In this document: piece by piece, positions 10,939 through 22,059 of the stretch
Layout: each line of letters opens with the position of its first letter
Numbering within the stretch: the first letter of the stretch is position 1
From: Luidia sarsii
Taxonomy: Eukaryota; Echinodermata; Asteroidea; Paxillosida; Luidiidae
Direction: 5' to 3'
DNA: 64,000 bases
Assembly (NCBI GenBank): GCA_949987565.1
Contig: OX465107.1
Span: forward strand, 10,235,721-10,299,720
Made by a program: the position numbers and the translations under genes
The notes under the pieces: model-generated
What the model saw: only the letters and a program-made list of their open reading frames with translations
The model's database searches: none
What the model was told of the DNA's origin: nothing

Positions 10939-12002
10939 TACTAGTGCCAGCACCAGCACTAATACAGCTGAAATACCTGACAGCGGGGCGGGAGGAGGCA
11001 ACAGAGGACGCTGATGAGATCTTTTTTTAGATCCATGGCAGCAGCCTGCCGAAAGTTGCCTGACTTCGAGAAGTCCAGAGTCAAATTCCAAATAAATAAG
11101 ATAACTTTTGAGGCTGAGGAGAGACTCAATCAGTCCAACAGTAAAGTTATATTTCGTTGTGTATTTGGAATTTGACTCTGGGCAGATTTCTTGAAGTCTG
11201 GCCATTTTAATCAGTATTCCGCATTTTTGCTTATCACTCCGGTAAAATTTTCCTTCATTCGTTTTATATATATAGTTTTTGAGTGTCACCCTTGGACAAT
11301 TGATAATCAAACCAATTTCAAGTACTGGAAAAATATATTTTTGTTGGTGTTGCCTTGATATTCTGGAAGTACCCCATGCCTGTTAAACCAATTCATGCCA
11401 GGTCCATAACATTTGGAGCGCTGCTGATATCAAAAATATACTCTGTCAAAAATTAGCAAGGCATGATGTTTTGATTCTAGCAGGACCTTTCTCAAAGGTC
11501 CTTTCTCTCGAGAAAGGTCCTGCTCGTTTCAAAACATCAGACACTCTTAATTTTGACTTTCATTTTGGTCATTCTAGGAAAATTGTGTGATAATTCAATG
11601 TATTTAAAAAAATAAAATTAAAAAAACACCAAATAAATGAATAAAATAGTTGTTTGCAGTTATTCAATCAGTAAGCAGCTTGCAACTTGTGTACATTATA
11701 ACTGGAGTTTTGAAAATGACTTGGGCAGTCAATGACACTGGAAAGCGGTCCAACGCAAATAGGTTGGATGAATCATCCTAGCTTATTGTTCTGGGGTTAC
11801 TATATAATCGGGGAAATTTACCTCAAAAAAAACCAAAAAACATAGAGCATGCCAATCCATTAAAAAAGCTGGACATGGTGCCCAAAAGTAAACAAAAAAT
11901 AGATAGGATCAACCTTCTGCTAAGAAACGATACGTACCGTAAGCACACTGCAAGCCTTTCAGCTGGGGAAATGGGCTGTCTCCAGTGGGTTGTCTTTATT
12001 AT
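10939..12002. other. Non-coding interval with inverted repeats and a PLE-derived hairpin
   Basis: AGAGTCAAATTCCAAATA (about 11079-11096) is inverted as TATTTGGAATTTGACTC (about 11162-11178), giving a foldback of about 100 bp. 11464-11548 is a palindrome built from the PLE-derived motif (TCTAGCAGGACCTTTCTC against GAGAAAGGTCCTGC). No supported gene. Confidence 0.65.
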
Positions 12003-12440
12003 TTAGGGTTGGACGAGAGCAAGAATTTCTACGAACTGACCTCGAGACATTCTGAAGTAACCAAAGAAATGATCTTTGTGGCTATCTAACTCTCGTACTA
12101 GTGTGTGATATTCTCCAAATTCGGGACGTTTCTGAAGAGTTTCATGTACCCAAATTCTTCTTTTTCTCTTTCCCTTGTCATGCCGTCTTCTCGTTAATAT
12201 CAGAAGTAAGAGAGCTTCTTCTTGCTTGCGATTTCTTCGAAGCGGCGACATTGTTTTTTTGAGAAAGTCATTTGCATGCATACCCAGCGGGCTTCCGCTC
12301 CAGTGTATTTGGGGAATGCCATTTGCATAGATACCGAGCGGTTTATCGCTCCTGTGTAAACGCAAAATACCGAGCAGCACCACCGCTCTCCGCTGCTGCT
12401 TGCCGTTACCGCTCGCCTGTGTAAACGGGCCTTGATGCAA
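12003..12440 (-). pseudogene. PIF/Harbinger transposase N-terminal exon fragment
   Basis: The minus-strand frame contains a basic run (KGKRKRRIWVHETLQKR) followed by PEFGEYHTLVRELDSH and FFGYFRMSRGQFVEILALV. This is the pattern that opens HARBI1/ALP1-like PIF/Harbinger nucleases upstream of the DDE domain (RRxWVHP...GEYHxLVxEL...YFRMS...F). Only this first part is present. The frame stops at 12003 straight after ALVQP, where intact homologues continue into the DDE region, so this is a truncated relic or a lone exon. The ~80 residues before the basic run are not family-like. On the minus strand they begin next to GCCCGTTTACACAGGCGAGC, which may derive from a terminal repeat. No DDE residues occur nearby. 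Confidence 0.65.
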
Positions 12441-12559
12441 CTTCTCAATATGTTGATAGGCAATTCCTTTTTTTTTATTTGGTTCCTTTTTTAGTTTATG
12501 ATTTTTTTATTTTTAAGAGTTGAAGAAAAGAACAGAAGAATATAAGTGACACACATTTG

Positions 12560-13415
12560 TCTCGAGTATTTTTTAGCTTTTACGCCGCAAAGCGGAAAAG
12601 CTATTGTTTTTGTTCTGATTTTTCTTTTTCTTCTTCTTCTTCTCCGAAGAAGCCATAGACTTTGTACAGGGGTTTTGTATGGGCGACTTTGGCAATGGAA
12701 CAAACTTGGAATTTTATCATATTTGCTAAATGCATAGAGCCTATGATGAAATTATGCATAGATGTCTTGAAAATGTCATGACGTCATCGCGTGTCACGTG
12801 ACAGCGCTTTAAATTGGAAAATTTCAAGCTCCATTAAAAGCAAAAGTACAAGCTCTTTTGGTTTCATCTTTGCACTAAATCTAAGTTGGGAAAAGGTGTA
12901 TCCAAAAATTTCATCATTAGATCGTGACCTCATCTCAAGAATATTTATGAGGTCATGAACTTTTCAATTTTTCACATTCAATTGCGCATATTTGGCCAAC
13001 GGAGTGAGATTTTTATCAAGTTTTCTTTGATATCTATTGGGGACATGGTTTACAAACACCTTCCAGAGCCAAAATGTCATTACGCAATCATGACGTCATC
13101 AAAATGCGTGATTTTAAATCACATATTAGCCAATGGATAATCTTCTCGAAATTTTGTGGACATTTAGCTATTGGGCTAGACATTCCAAATCCTGAGTTTG
13201 GAACCGATTAACCATTATTCAGATTTATTATGATTTTTTGAATATTATAATGAAGTCTCATAGACTTTGTGCACAAAATATGCACATGCGTTTTGGGGTA
13301 GGAATTGAGGGTACAGGTTCGAATCCCGTTGATGTCAATTTTTTTTTTTTTAAGAGAACCAGATGCGGAAAAGCGTTATGTTCTGTTTGCCAACAGACAT
13401 AAATCTCTAGTTTTG
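12560..13415 (+). repeat. Element B, copy 1
   Basis: Dispersed repeat with the landmarks (CTT)n TCTCCGAAGAAG, CATAGACTTTGTAC, TCACGTGACAGCGCTTTAAA, TGACGTCATCAAAATGCGTG and GGTTCGAATCCCG, then a T-run and AGATGCGGAAAAGCGTTATG. Copies in tandem occupy 22060-24790. At 13316-13326 is GGTTCGAATCC, identical to the tRNA B-box/T-loop consensus, followed by a T-run. No protein is encoded. Confidence 0.8.
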
Positions 13416-14640
13416 TATTTATTTTGTATAAAAGTAAATGGGAAATTTTTGGGGGGTGCTTCTAAGTTCTATTAAAGGGTTGGACAACAAAAAAATGGTT
13501 AGAAACAAAATATAATGGGATATAAATACAAGACAGCAATCCAAAAGCAAGGAAAAAATCAAGGGGAAAAAAGTTACGGCCACAGATAACAGGTCTTTTT
13601 GGCGCACAGTCATTGACCGTCTTTTCCAGCCACATGGCCCAGCTGAATGCAATTTTTACCGGTATACTGCCCTCAGTATATTGCCTGGTCCATTGTCTGC
13701 TGTTGGGCCCCCAATAAAACCGTGAATTCTAGCCACACAGCCCCGTCCAATGCGTCTCTCCCGGTACACAGCTAGCAACGAGTGCTGCCTTGAATGTTGC
13801 GTCCCTTGCCCCCCCCCAACACGAACGTGCAATCCAGCCACACAGCAAGGGCCAATGAACGCTATAAACGCTATATAGCACTCAGCGCTGCCTGGTCGGA
13901 GGCCGTCAGTAATCGCCCGCAGCAGTGCTCACGGAGGGAAAACAATTGGGCCAATTAAATCCTGCCAGCAACGTGGTCACTGCTAAAACAATCCCGTACT
14001 AAAGGGAATCCCGTCTTAAAGGTTGCGTTTATAACCTTCAATTGTATTATCGCTTCTTATATAGAAGGGCAACTGGTTCCACAGTTGGGGACCAGCCACC
14101 ATGAATGATCTTTCCCAAAATGTATTGGAATGCATACACCATGGGACCTTTAACCTTAACGTTCCCCAACCTCACAAAATTCAACACCAGGATTTTGTTG
14201 GAATTTGTTGGATTAGGTACCCCAAGGATAGCATACTGCTGCTGAATGTTGTTGGAGTTTGTTGGATAAGGTACCAATGGCCCAGGGAGACACTGTTGGA
14301 GTTTGTTGGATTAGGTACTAATGCATGGTCAGTACACTGCCACACACTCCAACACCTGACCAGAAAATGACCAAGAGCTCGTGGGTAAACTCACCCACGA
14401 AAGCAGTGTAGTGCACTGCTACACACTCCAACACCTGACCAGAACATGCCATAGCAGACACATTGTGGCATTTTGTTGGGTTGGGGCAAACCCCCTGTAG
14501 TCATGCAACAATGCATAATTAATACACATATGTACCCAACTTAACAAAATCTAACACGTGCAAACTGTTCTGTGAGGTAAGGTACACTGTACCAATGGGT
14601 TCCTAATTCTGCCCAAATGTTGGATTTTGCTGGGTTAGGT
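13416..14640. other. Non-coding interval with GTTGGA/TTAGGTA repeats
   Basis: 13416-14090 shows no gene. About 14185-14330 contains three to four variants of GTTGGAGTTTGTTGGATTAG followed by GGTAC, and 14343-14450 contains CACACTCCAACACCTGACCA twice. AACTTAACAAAATCTAACAC near 14528 is an inverted relative. This is probably a degraded repeat. Confidence 0.5.
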
Positions 14641-16375
14641 ATGCTCCCTAGTGAAAGAGCCTAGAGGGTTAGGGTTAATTTTAGATGACAAGATGATCGG
14701 AGAGAATAAGAGGAATCATGCAACTGTACAGTAGTGCTTAGAAGTAAGTACCCATGAACGAGCGAGCGAGTACGAGGGGATACGAGCGCTGTCGAGTGCC
14801 TCGTAAACGCTCGAGCGCACTCGAACAAACTCGCCAGCACACACAGGCGCTCGTAAGCCCTCGCTCGGTAAGCCCTCGCTCGAAGTCGCTCGAAAACAGC
14901 CTGCGAGCGCTTGCGAGTATTCACTGACCCGCGACCGTCCAGTTGGGCTCGCCGTGAACAAAGATTGAGCAGACCAACTACAGATGCACGACCAACTATG
15001 GACCAACTCAAACGGAGCGCTGTCACTGCCCATACGTTTATGTGATGTTTGCGTTGGTAGTTTCATTGTAGGCCTACTTGTTTAATTGATTATTTACGTT
15101 GGGTTCATGTGATCATTCCGAACGTTACTTTACTGTTACTGATGTTTTGCACGTTATTTACGGTATACAATTATTAAATGAAATGCCTCTGATGAGTCGA
15201 TGGCGATCACAATGTATAGTAGGTTGTTCAGCGACGTCGCATTTGTTCGGACAAGCTCGCATGTGGAATTTCTCAAAATTATACTAAAACAATTTTTACA
15301 AAACTTGATTTCCAACATACATGTAGTATTATTACCTTACATATTTTATGTGGAATATCTTATCTCTCGTAACAATCAAGTTACGGAGTAAGAAAGAGCG
15401 AAAAGGTCACAAATTTATGGGTCTCCACTCTCGAGGGCGAACGGCCCGGTAAAAATACCATGTCGAGCTCCGCAAGGCTCCCATATGCGGAAGCGGCCGC
15501 AGGTGTTGCGAAGACCGTACCATTGTAAAAATAAAGGGTAGGAAAGGGGGGGTTAATCGGCTACAATTTGAGGGGTAAAAAAAATAATCGGCGGAAAACC
15601 CCAACAAAGGGAACCTTTTAGTGGCATATTTTACGACATCTGTCTTGTATTTTCTGTTCATTTAGGTTTTGATATTGAAAAGTGACATTTTATCCTTCGA
15701 TTTATGTGATTGTTTGAACGGAAGTCGTGCGTACACCTCTTTGAAAATGGTGTGTTCCAAGCTGAATCCTGCAGACTTTGACATCCGGAAAATTTACGCT
15801 GAAGCTTTGTCAAGTTCCCTGTACCAATGCGCACTTAATGCATACACCCTGTATCAGGGAACTGACTGCGTTGTTTTTTTATACGCTTTGACATGACAAG
15901 CGGTTGATAATCGCCCGCAAAATATCGTCAGGAAAGCCAACCTACTGTACAATGTACTCGCTACCGCCTAGGTGCCCGCACCATAGGCAAAAACTCCCAA
16001 ATCAGTGGGTCAAATGTTGGCCGAGTCATCCACATTTTAGATTACCGCCCCTATAGGAAGTTGTCCTATAGGACATGGCCCCATTCGGCTTGACCATCAC
16101 GCCTCTGATTAAGATGTCCGAAAGAAAAAAATTAACCCAAGAATATTATTAAGTCATAGGCCTAAATAATTTCACATGCATTAGAAATCAAGTAATATCC
16201 TAATATTTTTTTTAAAGTTGGCCTTTATATTCGGAAAACAAAAGACTTAATAATGTACCGGTATATATTCACGGATTCCCTGTAGTGTAGGCACAATCCT
16301 ACTTCCAGACACCCTAAAAAAAAGCAAAATAAAAATCCTCACAATATTAATCCGAAAAAAGGAACCTTACCAAAA
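14641..16375. other. Low-information interval
   Basis: About 14755-14935 is dense in CGAGCG/CGCTCG words, giving self-complementary GC-rich DNA. 15060-16375 shows no recognisable gene. The short frame at 15669-15896 matches no family I know, and part of it forms a hairpin (AGTTCCCTGTAC against GTATCAGGGAACT). Confidence 0.4.
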
Positions 16376-17670
16376 ATATTCAACGCCAGGCATGTATTCC
16401 TAGCGAATTATCTACACATCTCAAAGGGAGGATTGAGTGTCGGCAACTTTTTAACGGGTCATGGAAAATAACATCAGGGCTGAACCACAAATTTTTACTA
16501 GCGCACGGAAAATAACCGAAAATAAATGCATGAATTGAGTTACCACAAGTGATCCATGCACGGTCCATGTATGGGTCGTGGCCAATAGTGCAAGCTAAAA
16601 TCTTAACAAAAGACCTGGACTGGGGACGTCCACGCACGCACTTCTTGCAAAATAGGAATCATGATGAAATATATCCGAGAAATGCAATGTACCTTACCAA
16701 AAAAATATTCAACGCCAGGCATGTATTCCTAGGGAATTATCTACACATGTCCTTTAAATAAGCCCGCATAAGTAAGACATTTAGCATAGCCCCCTCCTCC
16801 ATTCTTAAAAATATACCCATAATGGCATAACAGCATGGAAATAAGTCCACCTCCATCCCCAAAGAAAGAAATATAAAATCACTCCCAAGACCACGCAGCT
16901 AAATGCCTGGCACTATAGGCCTACGACATGATTAGTAAGTCTGGAGCAGGGAACGCTACGTTGCGGTGCCGGGCCTTTATATTTTGATGAAAGCCGTCTT
17001 GCTGGGTTTACAATTTAGTTCAGGAAAAAGCAGATATAACCAACAACTGATACTTCAGTGCCAAGCCTTGGAAGATATAATAGGACATGAATGCGGTCTC
17101 AAAGGGAGGATTGAGTGTATTTAAATGAAAGGAAAGTATATCATTAATTCATTTTATCGGCAACTTTTTAACGGGTCACGGAAAATAATTACGAGAGCTG
17201 GAAGTTAGGGCTGAACCACAAATTTTTACTAGCGCACGGAAAATAACCATGGATGAAGCGTCTTCGGACTATTCAACCACATGGTCTCAACATCCAGGAG
17301 GGTAATGACTAACACCATGCAGCTTTCTGTTAATCCTTCTTTTGTGTTCACTCCTCCACACTTCTCTCTTTGATCTTTCACCCTCTTCTCACTAATCCCT
17401 ACCCTACTCCTTGGCCTTCCCTTTGATCTCTCCCTACCAGCTTTACTCTTTGTCCTTTGTTTCTCATCCGTGTCCTATTCACCCTCTTCCTCCTTCCTTC
17501 TTTGATGTATCTGTTTTGTCCTTGTCACTCTGCCTTTGAGAAAGGTTCTATTTTGCAAGAAGTGCGTGCGTGGATGTCCCCAGTCCAGCTTGCACTATAG
17601 GCCGTGACCCATACATCGACCGTGCATGGATCACTTGTGGTAACTCAATTCATGCATTTATTTTCGACTT
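16376..17670. repeat. Complex with direct and inverted duplications
   Basis: TTCAACGCCAGGCATGTATT occurs at about 16379 and 16707. CGGCAACTTTTTAACGGGTC occurs at about 16440 and 17160 in direct orientation. The segment with ATGCATGAATTGAGTTACCA (about 16525-16651) is present inverted at 17566-17668. A PLE-derived copy (17243-17569) sits exactly between the two halves of the second copy, so it probably inserted into this older repeat. Confidence 0.7.
17243..17569 (+). mobile_element. Penelope-like element 3' fragment, plus orientation
   Basis: It starts with the end of the PLE coding region (GATGAAGCGTCTTCGGACTA, encoding the ...MKRLRT end of the GIY-YIG tail), continues through the TTTGATCTTTC/ACTAATCCCTACCCT repeats and the CACTCTGCCTTTGAGAAAGG motif, and stops abruptly in the hammerhead-like stem. 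Both boundaries fall in the surrounding duplicated repeat. Confidence 0.8.
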
Positions 17671-17685
17671 AGAGTGATACATGTG

Positions 17686-18490
17686 TATACAAAAATGTTG
17701 CAAACTGCTTACTGACTAAAATTACCAAAATGCAAATCTTAACATTTAGTGGGCCTGACGTTTCAATCCTAGCAGGACCTTTCTCAAAGGCAGAGTGACA
17801 AGGACAAAACAGATACATGTACACGAAGGAAGGGGGGAGAGAGTGAATAGGACACGGATGAGAAACAAAGGACAAAGAGTGAAGCTGGTAGGGAGAGATC
17901 AAAAGGAAGGGCAAGGAGTAGGGTAGGGATTAGTGAGAAGAGGGGGAAAGATCAAAGAGAAGGGCAAGGAGTAGGGTAGGGATTAGTGAGAAGAGGGGGA
18001 AAGATCAAAGAGAGAAGTGTGAAGGACTGAACACAAAAGAAGGATTATCAGAAAGCTGCATGTTGAGACCATGTGGTTGAATAGTCCAAAGACGCTTCAT
18101 CCACATTTTCTCACGGCTAAGACGGACAGCATTACTGCGGTGACGAAGTGATTCTATGCCCAGTACACTCATATCTGATATCGAATGATCAGGGAGATTG
18201 AAGTGATACCCAACAGGAGCGTCCATTTTACCGGTTTTGATAGTAGACCTATGGCCATACATTGTGTAGATCCGTTTTTTGAGGGGGGTTTTGGTCTCGC
18301 CAACATACTGAATATTACGAACTCTACAAGAGATAAGCTACACATGTACATATATATGATGTTGGAGGTACATGTAGTGCACGTGATACAGCCATAGGTC
18401 GTGTGGGTACATGTAGTTCCAGAAGAATGTCCATTGAAAGAGTCTATTTCCTTGACATGTGTCTTGCAAACAATGCATTTCAATACATGT
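17686..18490 (-). mobile_element. Penelope-like retroelement fragment with GIY-YIG endonuclease
   Basis: On the minus strand the frame from about 18480 contains a Cys-rich linker (CIVCKTHVKEIDSF, then YGCITCTTCTSNIIY), then NIQYVGETKTPLKKRIY, MYGHRSTIKTGKMDAPVGYH, FNLPDHSISDM and LSREKMWMKRLWTIQPHGLN. This matches the C-terminal GIY-YIG module of Penelope-like ORFs: IIY/YVG as the two GIY-YIG strands, the Arg of the KKR helix, the Glu of REKMW and the closing L.T..PHGLN motif. A TACATG microsatellite expansion between IIY and LIS breaks the frame. The ORF ends near 18005. The 3' region runs to 17686 and contains ~50-bp direct repeats (GGGATTAGTGAGAAGAGGGG twice) and the GAAACGTC motif. The RT domain is absent, so the copy is 5'-truncated. 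About ten other fragments in the window belong to this 3' region. Confidence 0.85.
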
Positions 18491-18529
18491 ACAGACAATA
18501 CTGTACAGGGCAGTACATGTACTGCCCTG

Positions 18530-20430
18530 TACAATGCCTCTGTAAATAGACAAAACTGCCAACCCCAAATTTTCCGTTGTTGTTTTGATCCCCTTTCATT
18601 CATTTATTTGAGGTGACCATTACCGGTACCAGGGATCTCTTGCATGGATTGTTCAAAGGCTTTGATCCAGGCTCATGTAATCAAATTCGAATGAATGTTG
18701 CGGGGGTTTGATACATCGTAATAGGCAAAAACAAGAATAAGGTTGTACATGTACATGTACATGTACTTCGATTGACGCACCAACATTTTCAGATATAATT
18801 TCACATCCCCGATTGCTAAGAATCCAAACCAATAGGGTTGCAGCAGGAATGAAAGCTCACCATATCCTAAGATTTCGCAATTCACATCCTCAGAGGTAGC
18901 CTAGTTGCATAGGCTTAAAAATTAAACACCCAAATTAATGTGAAGTCCAAGTTGCATGTCTGGATTATCTCCATAATTTACGATCCCTTGGAACTTTGGA
19001 AGTAAATATTCACGTCCCGAGAATTAAAAGTACCCTCCGTCCTAAAAATAATCCCCTGACGTTCGACGTCTATGGGCCCATTGTTAAGAGGGGGGGGGGG
19101 GGGGGGGGTGGCGGCAAATACATTTCTTTGAGTTTGGCAGCCGACATTTCCTGGAGGGCGTTCGCTGATTGGTTCACCGTCTGTATCTGATAGGGAGAAA
19201 AAGCTTCTAGCCAATGAAATGGGTGGATTTCTCAGTAGACACTTTTCAGTTTTCTTTTGGATGGGACTTTTTTTTATCAAACCTTTTCATTGACGGTCAT
19301 TAGTCTGCAATCGTGTTCATGCAGAGGTGTTTAGGGACCAACACGAACAAGAAAAAATGAAAACATCTGACGCTGATTTCATTTCAAAGTCGAAAGCTAT
19401 TAAATGCCCGACTAGTAAAGGTAACTTAAAATGGAAATGAAGATGGAAATTAAACGAAAAAAAGGAAATCGGAAGCTATTAAATGCCCAACTATAAAGGG
19501 AACAGTGTTAAAATGGAAATGATGATGGAAACATTCATGTGGGACAACACAACAAACAATGACAATCCCTTAAAATCTCAGAAATAATATTCACCTCCCA
19601 AGGATTAAAAGCCCACTTTTTGAAGAAAAGAAAGAAAGTAAAGAAAAACCCATCCATGGTTGGAGTGTTGGGCCTCCAGTGCAACTAGAAAGGCGGTAGA
19701 ATGGATTTCTTTGAGTTTGGCAGCCGACATTTTCTGGAGGACGTTCACTGCGGGTTCACCAGTCTGACAGGGAGAAAAGCTTCTAGCCAATAAAATGGGC
19801 GGATTTATTGTAAAAAGACACTCCTCTGTTTTCTCCGAGATGGGATTTTTTCCAACCTGTATAGTTGCAGCCATATTGTGCTATGTGGTTTTCGTTTGTT
19901 TTCTTTTGTTGGTAAACTAACGGAAACTTCAGAGCCAGGGTTCACGCTATACATGTAGCTAGGCCTACCGTGTTGGGTGTCGGAAGAAACAAACGCTCGG
20001 CAGAACCTAAAACTCTGATCCTGTCATTGACTAAGAGTTGGAGTATTTAATTTCTAGTCCACGTCAACGTCATCCATCTGAAGTCATTTCGACCACTTTT
20101 TCTAGCAGAGGGGGATTTAATTGAGAGTTGAGAGTTGAGCCCGCCCACACCCCCAGAAAACTGGGCAGGAAGGGGGCGTGCAGGAGTGGGAGAGAATTTC
20201 TACAGCAACCTTTGAGGCCGACATGGAAAAGCCGTGGTGGTGCACACAAAGAAAGAAGGGAACTGTCGGCACTCCTGTACGTTGCATTAAAGTAGCGCTG
20301 TCTTATTGGCTGGATTCGGCCAACCTATAGGAAGGAGAGTTAAATGTTCGGCACCGTTACTTATAGCCTTCTGATCTGGGCCATACTGCATTGATTCCTC
20401 CACGCATTTGGCTAGCGGCCGGCGTGGAGA
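18530..20430 (+). repeat. Segmental repeat block, copy 2, with internal duplication
   Basis: Matches 470-2740. Inside it, 18995-19275 and 19590-19870 are two versions of the same stretch (GAATTAAAAG..., TTTGAGTTTGGCAGCCGACA, CTTCTAGCCAAT). About 19380-19545 holds a further ~85-bp tandem pair (AGCTATTAAATGCCC...AAAATGGAAATGA). It lacks the PLE insert found in copy 1. No supported gene. Confidence 0.75.
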
Positions 20431-20699
20431 CCACCTAGCTGATCCTGCGCATCACCGCTTTCCAAAGAATACGCAATTGATACGCAAAACCAGCGCGAAT
20501 GTTACGCGCATAGACTTGTGTAATCTGGCACCGTGAGGCTGCTAACGCGTATTGTGGCAAATACGCGTACGGCACAATTCTGCTAAGCAGATATTCACAG
20601 AGTAAATCTTCTAAGCAGAATTGCAGCTATTTTTGCGAGGTACGCGTAGCGCAATATGCGTATATTGTTACGCGTAATGTGATCAAAATTTCGATCGGT

Positions 20700-21560
20700 A
20701 CTGTACGTACACTGTACATGTAGTAATACGGTACTTTACTACTACTACTAGTATAGTAGTACTAGTAGTACAATGTACATGTACTACTACAACTGTGTAC
20801 ATGTACTTACTAGTACTACAGTACTACTTTTACTAGTAAGTACTAGTACTAAGTACTACTTGTACTAGTACTAAGTACCACTTGTACTAGTACTAAGTAC
20901 TACTTGTACTAGTACTAGTACTAGTAGTACTTAGTAGTAGTAGTACTAGTTGTAGGCTGGTAGTACAATGTACATGTACATGTACTACTACATTACTACT
21001 AGTAGTAGTAGTAGTACCAGTACTAGTACTGGTACTACTTACTACTATTACCAATAGAGAAAAAGAAACCATGTATTGTACCAGAATTTATTTTTTGGAA
21101 ATACACAAATACTCAAATAGTGTTACTCTTTACAACTAAAATAGGCCTGGCTACAGTACAGGTAACGGAGAAATTATAATACGATAGGCCAAACGACAGT
21201 GACAATGACATACAGATAAATACACCCAACAAAATTGACAAGTGGTACTGACTACTGGTACTCAGTGGTAGTGGTTGTGCCAGTGGTTGTGGTACTAACT
21301 ACTGTCCTGCATGTAGGCAATACTGGTTGTAAAATGTACTGGTACTACACTACATGTACTAGTACTAGTAGTAGTACTACTACTATTACAGTTACAAGTA
21401 TTAGTAGTACTACTTACTAATACTACTACTACTACTTGTACTAGTACTACATGTAGTACTAGTAGTACAGTGTAGTACTAGTACTAGTACTAGTACTAGT
21501 ACTACTACTATTACTATTACTAAAGTACTACTAGTGACTAGTGCCATAGTGGTACTGGAC
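20700..21560. repeat. (TACTAG)/(TAC)n low-complexity palindromic DNA
   Basis: Long runs of TACTAGTAC and ACTACTACT at about 20700-21045 and 21330-21560. These are self-complementary hexamers like the GTACAT tracts but with a different core. About 21050-21330 between them is unique-looking DNA without a gene. 20431-20700 shows nothing I can name. Confidence 0.9.
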
Positions 21561-21656
21561 TACTGGTAGGCCTATTAATTATTTATTGGGACCGAGAATC
21601 TGGGTCCTGTTTACGAACAACGAATACGAGGCTAAGTAAGTTTTGATGAAGTGTAT

Positions 21657-22045
21657 CGTGGGAACCCCCGTTTTCGACGGTACACGTTTTCGACGCTTGG
21701 CCTTCTAACTCAGATCACACGATGAAAACAACTCCGTATAACGATCTCAGACTTCGTATCTTCCGGTTGGTTTCCTGCTCTTTGTCCGTCACCGAAAATT
21801 TGGAAAGTTAAGGCTCTTTCAGTAGGCCAAATTTGTGTGATTCAAAAACTTGCTCTTTTGGGGTCTATTTTCCTAGGTACAAAATTGGCAGTTGCTTCGA
21901 AGCTCCAGTTTTCTTTATTGTTGGTCCTAAACAAAATCCGAGTGTACCATAACAAACCCCAACATCCGTAGAAAAAATATATATCACGCAACTTGAGGCA
22001 GTCCGTTCTGGGTAAAAACTATGGAGGCTCCTATAGGTTATCTCT
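21657..22045 (+). mobile_element. Element A, 5' part
   Basis: Begins TATCGTGGGAACCCCCGTTT and follows element A to GGAGGCTCCTATAGG, then changes abruptly to element B sequence. Truncated. Confidence 0.8.
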
Positions 22046-22059
22046 CTTAGATATAATTT

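Noticed and set aside
13316..13326. tRNA gene in element B
   Set aside because: Only the T-arm is tRNA-like; no D-arm, anticodon arm or acceptor pairing could be found.
14661..15066. Overlapping frames of 116-121 codons
   Set aside because: They arise from CGAGCG-rich low-complexity DNA and have no domain.
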